From Gonocerus acuteangulatus (Eukaryota > Arthropoda > Insecta > Hemiptera > Coreidae), in contig OX328132.1 of assembly GCA_946811695.1 (NCBI GenBank), positions 94,407,534 through 94,471,533 of the forward strand: a stretch of DNA of 64,000 bases, read 5' to 3'. The notes under the pieces were generated by a model. That model saw nothing but the letters and a program-made list of their open reading frames with translations, did no database searches and was not told where the DNA came from. Shown piece after piece: positions 1-11,428 of the stretch. The position numbers and the translations under genes were made by a program. The stretch's first letter is position 1, and the number at the start of each line of letters is the position of its first letter.

Positions 1-989
1 AAGGGCTAGCTTCAGCCTCATGTGTAGCTCATTATTATGTTGAGCAATTGCAAATTGATAAAGGGGATAAATTTCCTCTAGCTAAAAGTGTTGTACCACT
101 TGTGATGGAAGCTTTGTGTGATTTACCCAATGACTATAGTGAGTCTTGTTTAAACTTTGATGGGAGTGAGTTTAGTGAAAAGTTATTAGGAACTCATTGG
201 AATTCCAAAAGTGATAGTCTGTCTTTTCATATCTGTCTAGATTTAATGAAAAAATTTACTCTTGTGAATAAGAGAATTGTTTTGTCACCAAATGTAAAAT
301 TGTCTGATTCTTTAGGCATTGCTGCTCCTCTTGTGTTCTTTATGAAATATTTCTTCCAAACATTGTGGAAATTAAAATATGATTGGGATGAGTCGGTGGA
401 TTCAAAATATTCTGAACATTGGAATAAGTGTGTGGAATCCCTGTATTTGTTATCCAATATTAATATACCTAGATTTGTAGGTTTATATGATTTTCCCTTG
501 AGTGAAATCCAACTTTTGGGATTTTGTGATGCAAGCAATAAGCGTTTGGCTGCTGTGGTTGAAATTAAATGTAGGAGATTGAATGACACAGCAAAAGTGT
601 CTTTACTTATGTGTAAAACAAAACTCTCACCAATAAAGAGATTAACAATGCCTCGTCTTGAGCTGCTTGAAGCGCACCTAATGAAAAAGTTGTTACTTTA
701 TAAGCATAATTCATTATCAGCCGTGTGTATGGATATTCCTGTGTATGTCTGGACTGACTCAACTATTGTCTTAAATTGTACGAATTCTCCTTATAATAAG
801 TTAAAAACATTTGTTTGTCATAGAGTGGTAGATATTATAAATTCCACTATAAAAAGTAAATTATCTCATGTGAATACTTTGGAAACCCCTGCTGATGCAT
901 CCAGAGTATTATTGCCTGAAGAGTTAAAGAATTATCGGATATGGTTTGAGTCCCCTCCTTGGTGCTCAGAGCCTGTCCAAATGGTCTAG
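1..989 (+). pseudogene. BEL/Pao retrotransposon pol fragment (RT C-terminus, RNase H)
   Basis: This is a decayed pol fragment of a BEL/Pao LTR retrotransposon, open from the window edge. The 'FPLAKS' stretch near the start, the cysteine-poor linker and the block CKTKLSPIKRLTMPRLELLEA are the Pao signature between RT and RNase H. An RNase H-like core follows (VWTDSTIVLNC), then FVCHRVVDI and a 'TPADASR' segment ending in a 'WFESPPW' motif typical of the family. No YxDD polymerase motif is present, so the RT active site is lost or lies outside the window. The frame breaks at about position 960 and continues in another frame, so this copy cannot make a full polyprotein. The family assignment rests on motif order seen by eye and is fairly secure. 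Confidence 0.72.
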
Positions 990-1245
990 TGGAGCCTTTA
1001 GTGTTATTGAGGACACTGATCTACCTGAATTAAAACATGAAACACCGATTGTGACAGGTTGTGTAATTGATTCTCTAGAAGGATATAGGTCTGTGGTGAA
1101 TCCCTTTTATAAATTATCATCTTTCATGAAGTTAAAAAGAATTGTGGCTTATATTTTGAGATATAAATTTCATCTTAAAGAAAAAAATAAAGAAAAGATA
1201 AAAACTGGATCTTTCACTGTGGAGGATCTGAAGGATGTTTCGTTT
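946..1245 (+). pseudogene. BEL/Pao pol continuation, up to a HINE insertion
   Basis: Reading continues the Pao polyprotein in a different frame from the preceding segment: SLSKWSSG, then a serine-rich linker, then the helix KLKRIVAYILRYK that precedes the integrase in Pao elements. Coding similarity stops at TVEDLKDVS, exactly where the sequence TTTTAGCGCGG of a Helentron-type element begins. The next Pao codons (VKSVHFGRELKQ) resume at about 4378. The gene was therefore split by an insertion, not only by point decay. Confidence 0.7.
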
Positions 1246-1382
1246 TAGCGCGGTTCCTCCCTCCCCCATAGGGAGGAACCCCGCTTATAGGGTTGATACA
1301 ATGAAACAATCCGGAAGTGCCGACTAGAAAATTTCGCGTTTCAGAACCCCTAGAGACCGAAAATAACGGTGGTTCAAATTTG

Positions 1383-1413
<31 letters not shown>

Positions 1414-1418
1414 GTATA

Positions 1419-1463
<45 letters not shown>

Positions 1464-1757
1464 CTGTTCGCTCATTTCTGGCTTCCCTGATGGTCCGATT
1501 TTGATGAAATTTGGTACAAAAATCTGTCGTCCAATTTGAAAGGTCAAGTTCGTTAACCAGCAAAATACGCCCACTGGAAGATGGCGTTTGGGGCGAAATT
1601 CGCGCAGAAAAAATCGTAACGCTTACGTTTTTGAGTTCATAAGCTTGTAAGTACTCTTTTTATAGGCTTCTTGGGCTAGAAAAACGAATGAAACCATTTT
1701 CAAGGCGATAGCTTTAACCGTTGTCGAGAAAATTGGAAAAATAGTTTTTGAATTCCG

Positions 1758-1919
1758 TTTTAGCGCGGTTCCTCCCTCCCTCATAGGGAGGAACCCCGCT
1801 TATAGGGTTGATACAATGAAACAATCCGGAAGTGCCGACTAGAAAGTTTTGCGTTTCAGAACCTCTGGAAACCGAAAATGATGGTAGTTCAAATTTGTAT
1901 ATATATATATATATGTATA

Positions 1920-1980
<61 letters not shown>

Positions 1981-3358
1981 CTGTTCGCTCATTTCTGGCT
2001 TCCCTGATGGTCCGATTTTGATGAAATTTGGTACAAAAATCCGTCGTCCAATTTGAAAGGTCAAGTTCGTTAACCAGCAAAATCCGCCCACTGGAAGATG
2101 GCATTTGGGGCGAAATTCGCGCAAAAAAAATCGTAACGCTTACGTTTTTGAGTTCATAAGCTTGTAAGTACTCTTTTTATAGGCTTCTTGGACTAGGAAA
2201 ACGAATGGAACCCTTTTCAAGGCGATAGCTTTAACCGTTTTTGAGAAAAGTGGAAAAATAATTTTTGAATACCGTTTTTGGTTTGGGTACTTAGAATTAC
2301 GGGATTCAGTTGAAACATTATCTGCATGTTCTACTTTCATTAAAACTAATATGTTGAAAGTTTTGTTACGTTTGGAGTTAAGGAAGGGTTAGAATAAAAT
2401 ATTTTATGAACAGACAAGAAAAGTTTTGGGAACTTCGTATACTTTCATTAATATCTCGAACACGGTTGGGAAATCGTGGTAAGTGGATAGAAACTATTTG
2501 AAAGCTTTCTAAATTCTCTACAAAAAATATTCTAAAACTATTTTTGATTAGGTTATGTCAATCGGAGAAATAAGTGCTTAAAACTTCAAATACGTCTGTT
2601 TTGTTCTTAAGAACGGGTTTTTGTCGTTCTTTTTGTAATTTTTGTCTCTTTCCCTTTGTTTTTTATTGCTTTTTATTTTTGTAATTTCTTATGTTGGGAA
2701 AATTTTGTGTGTAAAACAGGATATGAAAAATGAGACCAATTTTCTGTTGCTAGAAATAATGTAAATTTTGGGAACTTTCATTAATATCTCGAAAACGGTT
2801 GAAAATCTTGGTAAACGGAAGAATACCATTAGAAAGCTTATTAAATGCTCTACATAAAAGGTTCTAATGAAAGTTTTGATTAGGCGATGACAATCGGAGA
2901 AATAAGAGCTTAAAGCTTTAAAGTAATTGATTTCGCTTATTCGAACTGTTCTTTTTGTCTGTTTTTTATTCCTTGTTATTTTTTAATTGCTTATAGTTGG
3001 ATAATGTATTCGAAAATAAAACAGGTTTAGTAAAATAACAAAAACAATTTATTGTTAGAAATATAGAATTCCAAGATTCCAAGACCTTGTAACTAGCGGG
3101 AAAGTTTCTAGTGATGCCGACCCTTCCAGGTAAGATTGTAAATCCTACCTTTCAAGACTGTTGGAACCAAAACAATAACTGTCGGGGTTCGGTCACTGCT
3201 ACTTTTATCGTAAAAATGGTTTTATTGTGCCGACGTTTCGGCTTGAACTTCAAGCCTTCATCAGGGCTGTAAATACGAGTAGGACATATTTAACACTAAT
3301 ATATGCACATATCTATGTAAATATACCTAACATATATGTATATATATATATATATATA

Positions 3359-3416
<58 letters not shown>

Positions 3417-3663
3417 GCATATACACATACACATATACACGCACACATATGTACATATATATGCCCACATACATACACATATGGGGTATGTATTATTAAG
3501 TAGCAGTGACCGAACCCGGACAATCCCTACCTTGCATCATCAACGGTCAACGATCTCCTCTCAACAAAATAATAACTGCTTCTATTTTAATCTTTCGAAA
3601 TTAGACTAGGGATAAGAACGGAACCGCGCTAAGATGAGGCAGTTCCTGCGAGTCGGACTTTTT
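1758..3663 (+). mobile_element. HINE, inner copy nested in the outer HINE
   Basis: A second copy with the same start (TTTTAGCGCGG) and the same 3' hairpin and CGGACTTTT end. It lies in the outer copy precisely at the sequence CCGTTTTTGG: the left side reads ...GAATTCCGTTT and the right side TTGGTTTGGG, which are contiguous in the uninterrupted copy at 50961-52312 (around 51445). This fixes the order of insertion and shows target choice within a T run. It contains a (TA)n tract and, near its 3' end, a Penelope-like inverted-repeat segment (3181-3521). Confidence 0.65.
3181..3521 (-). mobile_element. Penelope-like fragment with hammerhead-like motif, inverted-repeat ends
   Basis: The ends form an inverted repeat (GTCGGGGTTCGGTCACTGCT at the left; its near-complement at about 3500-3521). 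On the minus strand, 3228-3269 reads CTGATGA, a 6-bp stem GGCTTG/CAAGCC with an AAGTT loop, then GAAA and CGTC. That is the core order of a hammerhead ribozyme, and such motifs are known in Penelope-like retroelements. A (TA)n tract fills the middle. No reverse transcriptase is present, so this is a terminal or non-autonomous remnant. Confidence 0.45.
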
Positions 3664-4377
3664 TGGTTTGGGTACTTAGAATTATGGGATTCAGTTGAAA
3701 CATTTTCTGCATGTTTTACATTCATTAAAACTAATATGTTGAAATTTTTGTTACGTTTGGAGTTTAGGAAGGGTTAGAATAAAATATTTTATTAACATAC
3801 ATAAAAAGTTTTGGTAACTTTGTATACTTTCCTTAATATCTCGAAAAAGGTTGAGAATCTTGGGAAACGGAAGATGACCATTAGAAAGCTCACTAAATGC
3901 TCTACAAAAATGATTCTGATGAAAGTTTTGATTAGGCGATGTCAATCGGAGAAATAAGTGCTTAAAACTTTAAAGTAATTGATTTCGCTTATTCGAACTG
4001 TTCTTTTTGTCTGTTTTATTCCTTGTTATTTTTAAATTGCTTATAGTCAGATAATGTATTTGACAATAAAACAGATTAAGTAAAATAAGAAGATCAATTT
4101 ATTGTTAGAAATGTAGCGTTCAAAGAGAGAGATCCCAAGGCTTTCCAAATGCCTCTGAGCGGAGGCCTTTCTGCCCGACTTATGGTATAGCTGACCCATA
4201 CAGGTAAGATTGTAAATCAAGACCTTTCAAGACTGGTTTGTTTGAGATTTCATTTGGATAGCTGTTTCGCTATTGATCTAAACAAAGTAATAACTGTTTC
4301 TATTCTATGCCTTCATAAACACTAGAGATAAGAACGGAACCGCGCTAAGATGACGCAGTTCCTGCGAATCGGACTTT

Positions 4378-4853
4378 TTATGTGTCAAATCTGTACATTT
4401 TGGTAGAGAATTGAAGCAACCTAAAAGGGAGCGAGAAGGTAGTAAACATATTTCTTGCCTGCGCCCATTTATTGATGATTATGGTCACATTCTGATTGGT
4501 GGTCCGTTGGTCTCAGCTCCTGAGCCATGTTTGTTAGATGAAAAACAAAAAGTCCTACAGAGATGGCAACTTTGAAACAGCTCACGCAGAGCTTTTTGTC
4601 TAAGTGGTCTTGTGATTATTTAAATAGTTAACAAGTGAGTTATAAATTGTATCGTAAAATTCTAAATTTGACGCCTTTGACAGTAGTATTTCTCAGGGGT
4701 GGGAACTCACTCCCTTCTTCTTGGTCTATGGCACGTGTTGTTTCACTGCTCGCAGGTACTGATTCTATTTTTCATGTGATTGATGTATGTGTTGGCGACC
4801 GAGAATTCCGTCGTCCTGTGAACAAGTTGGTATTCCCTCCCACTTGTTTGTAA
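4378..4853 (+). pseudogene. BEL/Pao pol continuation (integrase parts, C-terminal tail)
   Basis: This segment resumes the Pao polyprotein after the inserted element. It reads VKSVHFGRELKQPKRE, then ISCLRPFIDDYGHILIGGPL, the conserved block that precedes the integrase zinc-binding region in BEL/Pao elements. The integrase catalytic core is missing. The next recognisable piece (FLSKWSCDYLNS, about 4600-4630) is the end of the integrase, followed by the C-terminal SH3-like tail LPSSWSMARVV...GDREFRRPVNKLVFPP, in another frame and ending at 4853. The element is thus internally deleted and frameshifted as well as interrupted. Confidence in family is good; in exact boundaries it is low. Confidence 0.65.
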
Positions 4854-5214
4854 AAATTCTCTTGTGCTTATTATTCTTCATATAACTGAATTTGTATATA
4901 TTTAGTTTGTTAATTGTGTATATCTATATATTTATTGTGTTTTTTAAAATTGATTTATCCTTTTCCGTGGGCCTCAACCTCGTTTAAAAGTCCTTGTTGA
5001 CAGCCCCCTACAAGGTGAAGATTGCGCGAAGTTCCATACCTTATCCTTCCTGCGCCTTTTAAGCTTTTGAAATGTAAATATTGATTTTTTTTAAATTATT
5101 TTATGTCTATGTGAAACAGGTGCCAGACACCCATGCCCTTATTTTTAATCTCTAATTGTGTGTGAAAATATTTTTTTTTGTTTTGGAATCTGAATGATTC
5201 CAAGGGGGGCGGTA

Positions 5215-5690
5215 TGTTTGGTACTATGTATAAATCATACCTCTATGGAGGGAAGCTCCATGGAGGAACTAGAGCCCAACCGGATGTGATCCGGTTGGCA
5301 GTGTACAAAGTGAACAAAAGGACTCCATGTGGGAGCAGAGTGTGACCAGTAAGACTCCATGAGAGAGCATTGTGTATTCATAGTGTGACTAGTAAGACTC
5401 CATGTGGGAGCATAGTGTATTACAGTAAGACTCCATGAGGGAGCATAGTGTGACCAGCAAGACTCTATAAAGACAAGTGTGTGTGTCCATAAGACTCAGG
5501 CGAGCAGAAGCCCTGCAGCAGGAAATATTAATATCATAAGAAGACCAGAGACGTCTAAGTGGTGCTCCACACCAAGTAAGTACAAATCTAGATTACATAG
5601 TATCAGATTACCGCTATTGCCATCCGGTGTACAAAGCAAAAATTACAGTCCACTCATTAGAGGAATAAACACTTAGTAAAAACTTTCTTC
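5215..5690 (+). repeat. Probable 3' LTR of the BEL/Pao element, with tandem repeats
   Basis: It follows a purine tract (AAGGGGGG at about 5202-5209) and starts TGTTTGGTACTATG, as expected for an LTR downstream of Pao pol. It contains several imperfect copies (about 5315-5470) of a unit with AGTAAGACTCCATG and GGGAGCATAGTGT. The right edge is uncertain because HINE-derived sequence begins at about 5690. The 5' LTR lies outside the window, so this cannot be confirmed by comparison. Confidence 0.5.
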
Positions 5691-6234
5691 AGAACCTTTT
5701 TTGTAGAGCATTTAGTAAGCTTTCGAATGGTAAACTTCCGCTTACCATGATTCTCAACCGTTTTCGAGATATTAATGGAAGTATAAGAAGTTCCCAAAAC
5801 ATTTCATGCCTGTTAATACAATATTTTATTCTAACCCTTTCTTATCTCCAAACGTAACCAAAATTTCAACATATTAGTTTTGATGAAATTCGAACACGAA
5901 GAAAATGTTTCAACTGAATCCCATGATTTGAAGTACCCAAACCAAAAACGTTACTCAACAACTATTTTTCCAATTTTCCCGAAAACGGTTAAAGCTATCA
6001 CTTTAAAAACGGTTTCAATCGTTTTCCTAGGCCAAGAAGCCTGGTTTTTTTTCCTCCAAAAACCATATTCATTGAGCCAATCGTATATAAATAAATAGAA
6101 AAGCATAAATTTAGTACTTCTAGAGCAATAGAATAAAAAGTCCGATTCGCATGAACTCTCAAATTAGACGAAAGATTTTTGTACCAAATTTCATCAAAAT
6201 CGGACCACTACCCTCTGTGCTATGCCGCGAACAG

Positions 6235-6318
<84 letters not shown>

Positions 6319-6480
6319 TATACATATATATATATATATATATACAAATTTGAGCCACCGTCATTTTCGGTCTCTAGGGGTTCTGAAACGCAAAATTTTC
6401 TTTTCGGCACTTTCGGATTGTTTCATGAGATCAACCTTATAAGCAGGGTTCCTCCCTATGAAGGAACCTCGTTAAAATTA
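5690..6480 (-). mobile_element. HINE fragment(s), minus strand
   Basis: 5690-6060 is HINE internal sequence in reverse (AACCTTTTTTGTAGAGCATTT..., CCAAACGTAACC). 6138-6480 is a short copy reading AAAAGTCCGATTCGC at its 3' end, joined by an internal deletion directly to the 5' portion with a (TA)n tract and the GGTTCCTCCCTATGAAGGAACC hairpin. The sequences beside the short copy (6060-6137 and 6480-6550) recur, reverse-complemented, beside the copy at 17838-18075, so both are parts of one larger repeat. Confidence 0.55.
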
Positions 6481-6555
6481 AAAAAAAATTCCTGGAATAT
6501 TCTCAATTGTGAAGAAGCCTATTTGAACGGACCTAAGTATATGTATATTATTTAT

Positions 6556-6940
6556 TTATTGTTTTCTTTTGTATGATTAATTTAAATTGAATATTTTGAT
6601 ATTCCTCGCCTTTGTCATTCGCTTTATAGATATTTCGTATCAACATTTTATTTTTACTATTCAGTATATGTAATAGATTTCGATGCGAATGAACTCATTC
6701 CAATGGTTCTGTTTAATAATATTTACGATTACCAGCGATACGCGTACCACTGGTGATACGCTGTGCTTGATGGTACACAAATAATAATCAATAGTGGTGG
6801 ACAATAAAAAATACAAAACATTAATCATAAAAATATTATAGAAACTTTATTTCCCGTAATTCACAAAATAAATATTTTAAATAATAATATTATAATTAAT
6901 ATGTATAGTCGTTGGTCTACACTCCTGCAATCGATAGTTC
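6556..6940. other. AT-rich stretch, nothing recognised
   Basis: No coding, RNA or repeat signature was recognised between two HINE copies. It contains TGATACG-type short repeats (about 6730-6765) only. Confidence 0.4.
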
Positions 6941-7077
6941 TTTTAGCGCGGTTACTCCCTATCTCCATAGGGAGAACCCGCTTATGAGGTTGACCTCACG
7001 ACGCAATCCGGAAGTGCCGACTAGAAACTTTCACGTTTCAGACCATATAGATCACGAAATTATAGGTGGCTAAAATT

Positions 7078-7130
<53 letters not shown>

Positions 7131-7625
7131 GCTTGTCTGTTCGCTCTCTAGCAAGCTCAAAAATGGTCCGATTTTGACGAAATTTGGTACAAAAATCTGT
7201 CGTCTAATTTGAAAGGTCAAGTTCGTTAACCAGCAGAATCCGCCCACTAGAAGACAGTGTTTGGGGCGAAATTCGCGCAAAAAAAAGCGTAACGCTTGCG
7301 TTTTCGAGTTTATATGCTTGTAGGTACTTGTTTTATAGGTTTCTTAACATTTTATTCGCCATGAAGCACATATTTTCAGTTGATTATAACAGTAAAACGC
7401 ATTTGCTAGTAAAACAAGATACTTAAAATGACAACGAATTTTTGGTTGTTTAGAATAGAGCCTTCTCAGCAGTAGTCGAAGAGTAAGTACGTTTGCAGTG
7501 CATAATTGTATTGACTTATGAAGATTAAGAAGTCAGTTTCCTGTGATTTGTTATGCTAATCTATTCCATTTCTTCGAGATGTACATAACCGCGCTAAGAT
7601 GACGCAGTTCCTGCGAGTCGGACTT
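6941..7625 (+). mobile_element. HINE, subfamily B, short complete copy
   Basis: It runs from TTTTAGCGCGGTTACTCCC to CGCGCTAAGATGACGCAGTTCC and CGGACTT. Subfamily B differs from the main type in its 5' hairpin (GGTTACTCCC...GGGAGAACC) and in its right half, which is shared with the minus-strand copy at 63034-64000. A (TA)n tract lies at about 7080-7130. Compared with the 63-kb copy, the centre is deleted after TTTATAGGTTTCTTAAC. Confidence 0.6.
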
Positions 7626-7806
7626 GTTAAATTTATCAGATTGTCATCAGTAACTTGTAATGCCACCAAAACTGTTGTGATGGCGCTGCTATTATAGAAT
7701 CATAAGTACTGAGAGATATATTTTACCCTAACCAAGTGGAACACGACTCAAAAAGGTTGGTAAACGTTGATTTAGGTAAATCAGACACATCATAGGGTTT
7801 AGTACG

Positions 7807-7943
7807 TTTTAGCGCGGTTACTCCCTACCTCCAAAGGGAGAACCCGCTTATGAGGTTGACCTCACGACGCAATCCGGAAGTGCCGACTAGAAACTTTCAC
7901 GTTTCAGACCATATAGATCACGAAATTATAGGTGGCTAAAATT

Positions 7944-8016
<73 letters not shown>

Positions 8017-8608
8017 TTGTCTGTTCGCTCTCTAGCAAGCTCAAAAATGGTCCGATTTTGACGAAATTTGGTACAAAAATCTGTCGTCTAATTTGAAAGG
8101 TCAAGTTCGTTAACCAGCAGAATCCGCCCACTAGAAGACAGTGTTTGGGGCGAAATTCGCGCAAAAAAAAGCGTAACGCTTGCGTTTTCGAGTTTATATG
8201 CTTGTAGGTACTTGTTTTATAGGTTTCTTAACATAAGAAAACGAATGAAACCATTTATAAGGAGATATCTGTAACCGTTCCTGAGAAAAGTGGAATCGAT
8301 TGAAATATTTTCTACAACTTGGAAATTAATCCCAACTAAGATGTTTAAATTTTGGTTATATTTGGAGTTAGGAAGATGCAAAAAAATTTATTATATTAAT
8401 TGAGATGAAAAGTTTTCGGATCTTCATACATTTTTCGTAAATATCTCGATAACGGTTGAAACATCGTGGTAAGTGAAGTGTGACCATTCGAATGCTTACT
8501 AACTTCTCTACAAAAAAAGGTTCTGAAGCAATATTCGATAGGGCAACGTCAATCAGAGATATAAGCGCTTAAAACTTAAAAAGTGTTTGTTTTGTTGTTT
8601 TGAAAGGG
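7807..8608 (+). mobile_element. HINE subfamily B, left part, interrupted by a 9-kb nest
   Basis: The left part of a longer subfamily-B copy, with 5' hairpin and (TA)n tract. It stops at TTTTGAAAGGG where a new TTTTAGCGCGG begins. The continuation CTCTTTGTTTATCTCAC is found at 17569, as judged by the uninterrupted minus-strand copy at about 63560-63600. Confidence 0.6.
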
Positions 8609-8738
8609 TTTTAGCGCGGTTCCTCCCTCCCTTCATAGGGAGGAACCCCGCTTATAAGGTTGATCTCATGAAACAATCCGACTAGAAAATTTTGCGTTTC
8701 AGAACCCCTAGAGACCGAAAATGACGGTGGCTCAAATT

Positions 8739-8795
<57 letters not shown>

Positions 8796-10734
8796 CTGTT
8801 CGCTCATTTCCCTAATGGTCCGATTTTTATGAAATTTGGTACAAAATTCCGTCGTCCAATTTGAAAGGTCAAGTTCGTTAACCAGCAAAATCCGCCCACT
8901 AGAAGATGGCGTTTGGGCCGAAATTCGCGCAAAAAAAAATTGTAACGCTTACGTTTTTGAGTTTGTAAGCTTGTACGAACTCGTTTTATAGGCTTCTTGG
9001 GCTACGAAAACGAATGAAACCATTTTCAAGGCGATAGCTAAAACCGTTTTTGAGAAAATTCGAAAAATAGTTTTTGAATACCGTTTTTGGTTTTGGTAAC
9101 TTTGTATACTTTCCTTAATATCTCGTAAAAGGTTGAGAAACTTGGTAAACGGAAGATTACCATTAGAAAGCATACTAAATGCTCGACAAAAAAGGTTCTA
9201 ATAAAAGTTTTGATTAGGCTATGTTAATCGGATAAATAAGTGCTTAAAACTTTAAAGTAATTGATTTCGGTTATTCGAACTGTTTTTTTTTGTCTTTGGT
9301 TTTGGTACTTAGTATTATGGTATTCAGTTGAAACATTTTCTGCATGTTTGAATTTCATCAACACTAATATGTTAAAATTTTGGTTACGTTTGGAGTAAAG
9401 GAAAGGTTAGAATAAAATATTTTATTAACAGACAAGAAAAGTTTTGGTAAATTTGTATACTTTCGTTAGTATCTCGAACGTGTTGAGTATATTTTCTCAA
9501 TCCCCACGTGGAGCTGTGAAAAACGATTCCAATTTTCCTTTGGCGCCTTTAGCTGTCGCCTGACATTGGGTACATCTCTTAGAGGCAAAACACAAAGAGG
9601 AGTGCAGCATTGAGAATTATTTCTCAATTCCCTTCGGCTTTACATTTGTTATCAACAGGAAAATTCAATAAATGAACATTTTATGGACTCAATTTTTAAT
9701 AAAAAAAATAACATTTTTTTTTTTTTTTTTTTTGAGGATTTATTCTATATTTTTCACGAAATATCAAACCTTACCAATAACTGCTCCTATTCCTTTACTA
9801 ATGGCACTAGGGATATGAAAAGAACCGCGCAAAGATTACACAGTTCCTGCGAGTCGGACTTTTTTGCGTTTTTATTGGAGACGAAGCAAAAACTAGATAT
9901 ATGACAAGGACCTTTTTTTCTTCCTGCATCGATGCCCAACGTTTGGCGTTTTTTTGGGGGGGGGGGGGGAATACCCTGTATATGCATGTGCCGGCTGCTC
10001 CCCAAAAACGTATGCACATATTGGCCGAAGAAATTATTCTCACGAGATCTATACGCACTCAGTACATAGTAATGGGTTCCGGTTCAATAATTTTTAAGTT
10101 TTTGAATATCGTTTTTGGTTTGGATACTTAGAATCATGGGATTCAGTTGAAACATTTTCTGCATGTTCTACTTTCATTAAAACTAATATGTTGAAATTTT
10201 GGAGTTAAGGAAGGGTTAGAATAAAATATTTTATTAACAGACATAAAAAGTTTTGGTAACTTTGTATACTTTCCTTAATATCTCAAAAAAGGTTGAGAAT
10301 CTTGGTAAACGGAAGGTTACCATTAGAAAGCTTACTAAATGCTCTACAAAAAAGGTTCTAATAAAAGTTTTGATTAGGCGATGTCAATCGGATAAATAAG
10401 TGCTTAAAACATTAAAGTAATTGATTTCGTTTATTCGAACGGTTCTTTTTATCTGTTTTATTCCTTATTATTTTTAAATTGCTTATAGTCGGATAATGTA
10501 TTTGACAATAAAACAGATTAAGTAAAATAATAAGATCAATTAATTGTTAAAAATGTAGCGTTCAAAGAGAGAGATCCCAAGGCTTTCCAAATGCCTCTGA
10601 GCGGAGGCCTTTCTGGCCGACTTATTTGGTTTTGGTACTTAAAATCATGGAATTCAGTTGAAACATTTTTTGCATGTTCGAATTTCATCAAAACTAATAT
10701 GTTAAACTTTTGTTTACGTTTGGAGTTAAGAAAG

Positions 10735-11369
10735 TGTAGCGGAGCTTGTTTTAAATTATATTTTTTCCGCGGGAGAAAAGCCCGCTGCACTAAAGTTTTA
10801 ATGGAGCTTTCCCGCGGGAATAATTTTTACTGTTAGAGTTTTGTGAGTTAGTATCCAGATAGTGAGCAGATAACCGGAGGATTCGGCATCTCAGCTGATT
10901 AAGCCAAGTGTCGTTCTCCTAGCAATTTGTATCCTGCCCGCTCCGAGAGATCCACCAAAACCAGCCCAACATCTCGGTGCACTAGGATTTATCCGCAAGT
11001 ACTGAACTTTTTACTAGATTTAAGGCAGCTTGCGATAACCCTAGGTTACCTTCTCAGTTCAAGCAGTATCAGCGAGATCCAAGCTCCCGGCTACCAACTC
11101 TCCGCATGGAGATCCGCACATCATCTCCAGTGACGTCATACCGTACCATTGAACTCTGATTCTAATTTATGAACACTTTCTATTTATGAACAATTATTTA
11201 TTTCATTTATTTATTGACAGTCGTCTTATAATTTTATTTATTGAAGTTAAGTTTTATTATTTTATTTATTCAAGAGGAATATATTTATTATTTTATGAAC
11301 ACGCCTATTATTTATTTATTCTTTGTTGGGACCTTCTGACCAATATACAGACAATTAATTAACCCAACA
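10735..11369 (+). repeat. 5' LTR of the Gypsy-like element
   Basis: It is 635 bp, TG...CA-bounded. It contains about 63 bp after AATGGAGCTTT (CCCGCGGGAATAATT...) that the 3' LTR lacks; otherwise the two are nearly identical by eye. The segment CCGCGGGAGAAAAGCCCGCTG and the later CCCGCGGG form short GC-rich palindromes in an AT-rich LTR. Confidence 0.85.
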
Positions 11370-11428
11370 AGTGGTGACCCCGATAGTGTTTATTGTTTTA
11401 TTTTATTTGTTTGAAATAAATTATCAGC

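Larger units (their letters stand above)
1243..4378 (+). mobile_element. HINE (Helentron-type non-autonomous element), outer copy in Pao pol
   Basis: The element starts TTTTAGCGCGGTTCC and contains a perfect 11-bp hairpin (GGTTCCTCCCT/AGGGAGGAACC) a few bases in. It ends with GGAACCGCGCTAAGATGACG, a second hairpin and CGGACTTTT. The 5' TTAGCGCGGTTCC is the exact complement of the 3' subterminal GGAACCGCGCTAA, while the last 30 or so bases have no 5' partner. Subterminal inverted repeats, a 3' hairpin, a central (TA)n tract and insertion between T residues are the pattern described for Helentrons/HINEs such as DINE-1. It interrupts BEL/Pao coding sequence and is itself interrupted at 1758-3663. 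No coding capacity of its own is seen. Confidence 0.65.

Noticed and set aside
1324..2104. Open frames with long runs of Tyr-Ile at several places (also 6159-6576, 7038-8164, 20904-21092, 50462-51266)
   Set aside because: They are translations of (TA)n microsatellites and HINE repeat sequence, not genes.
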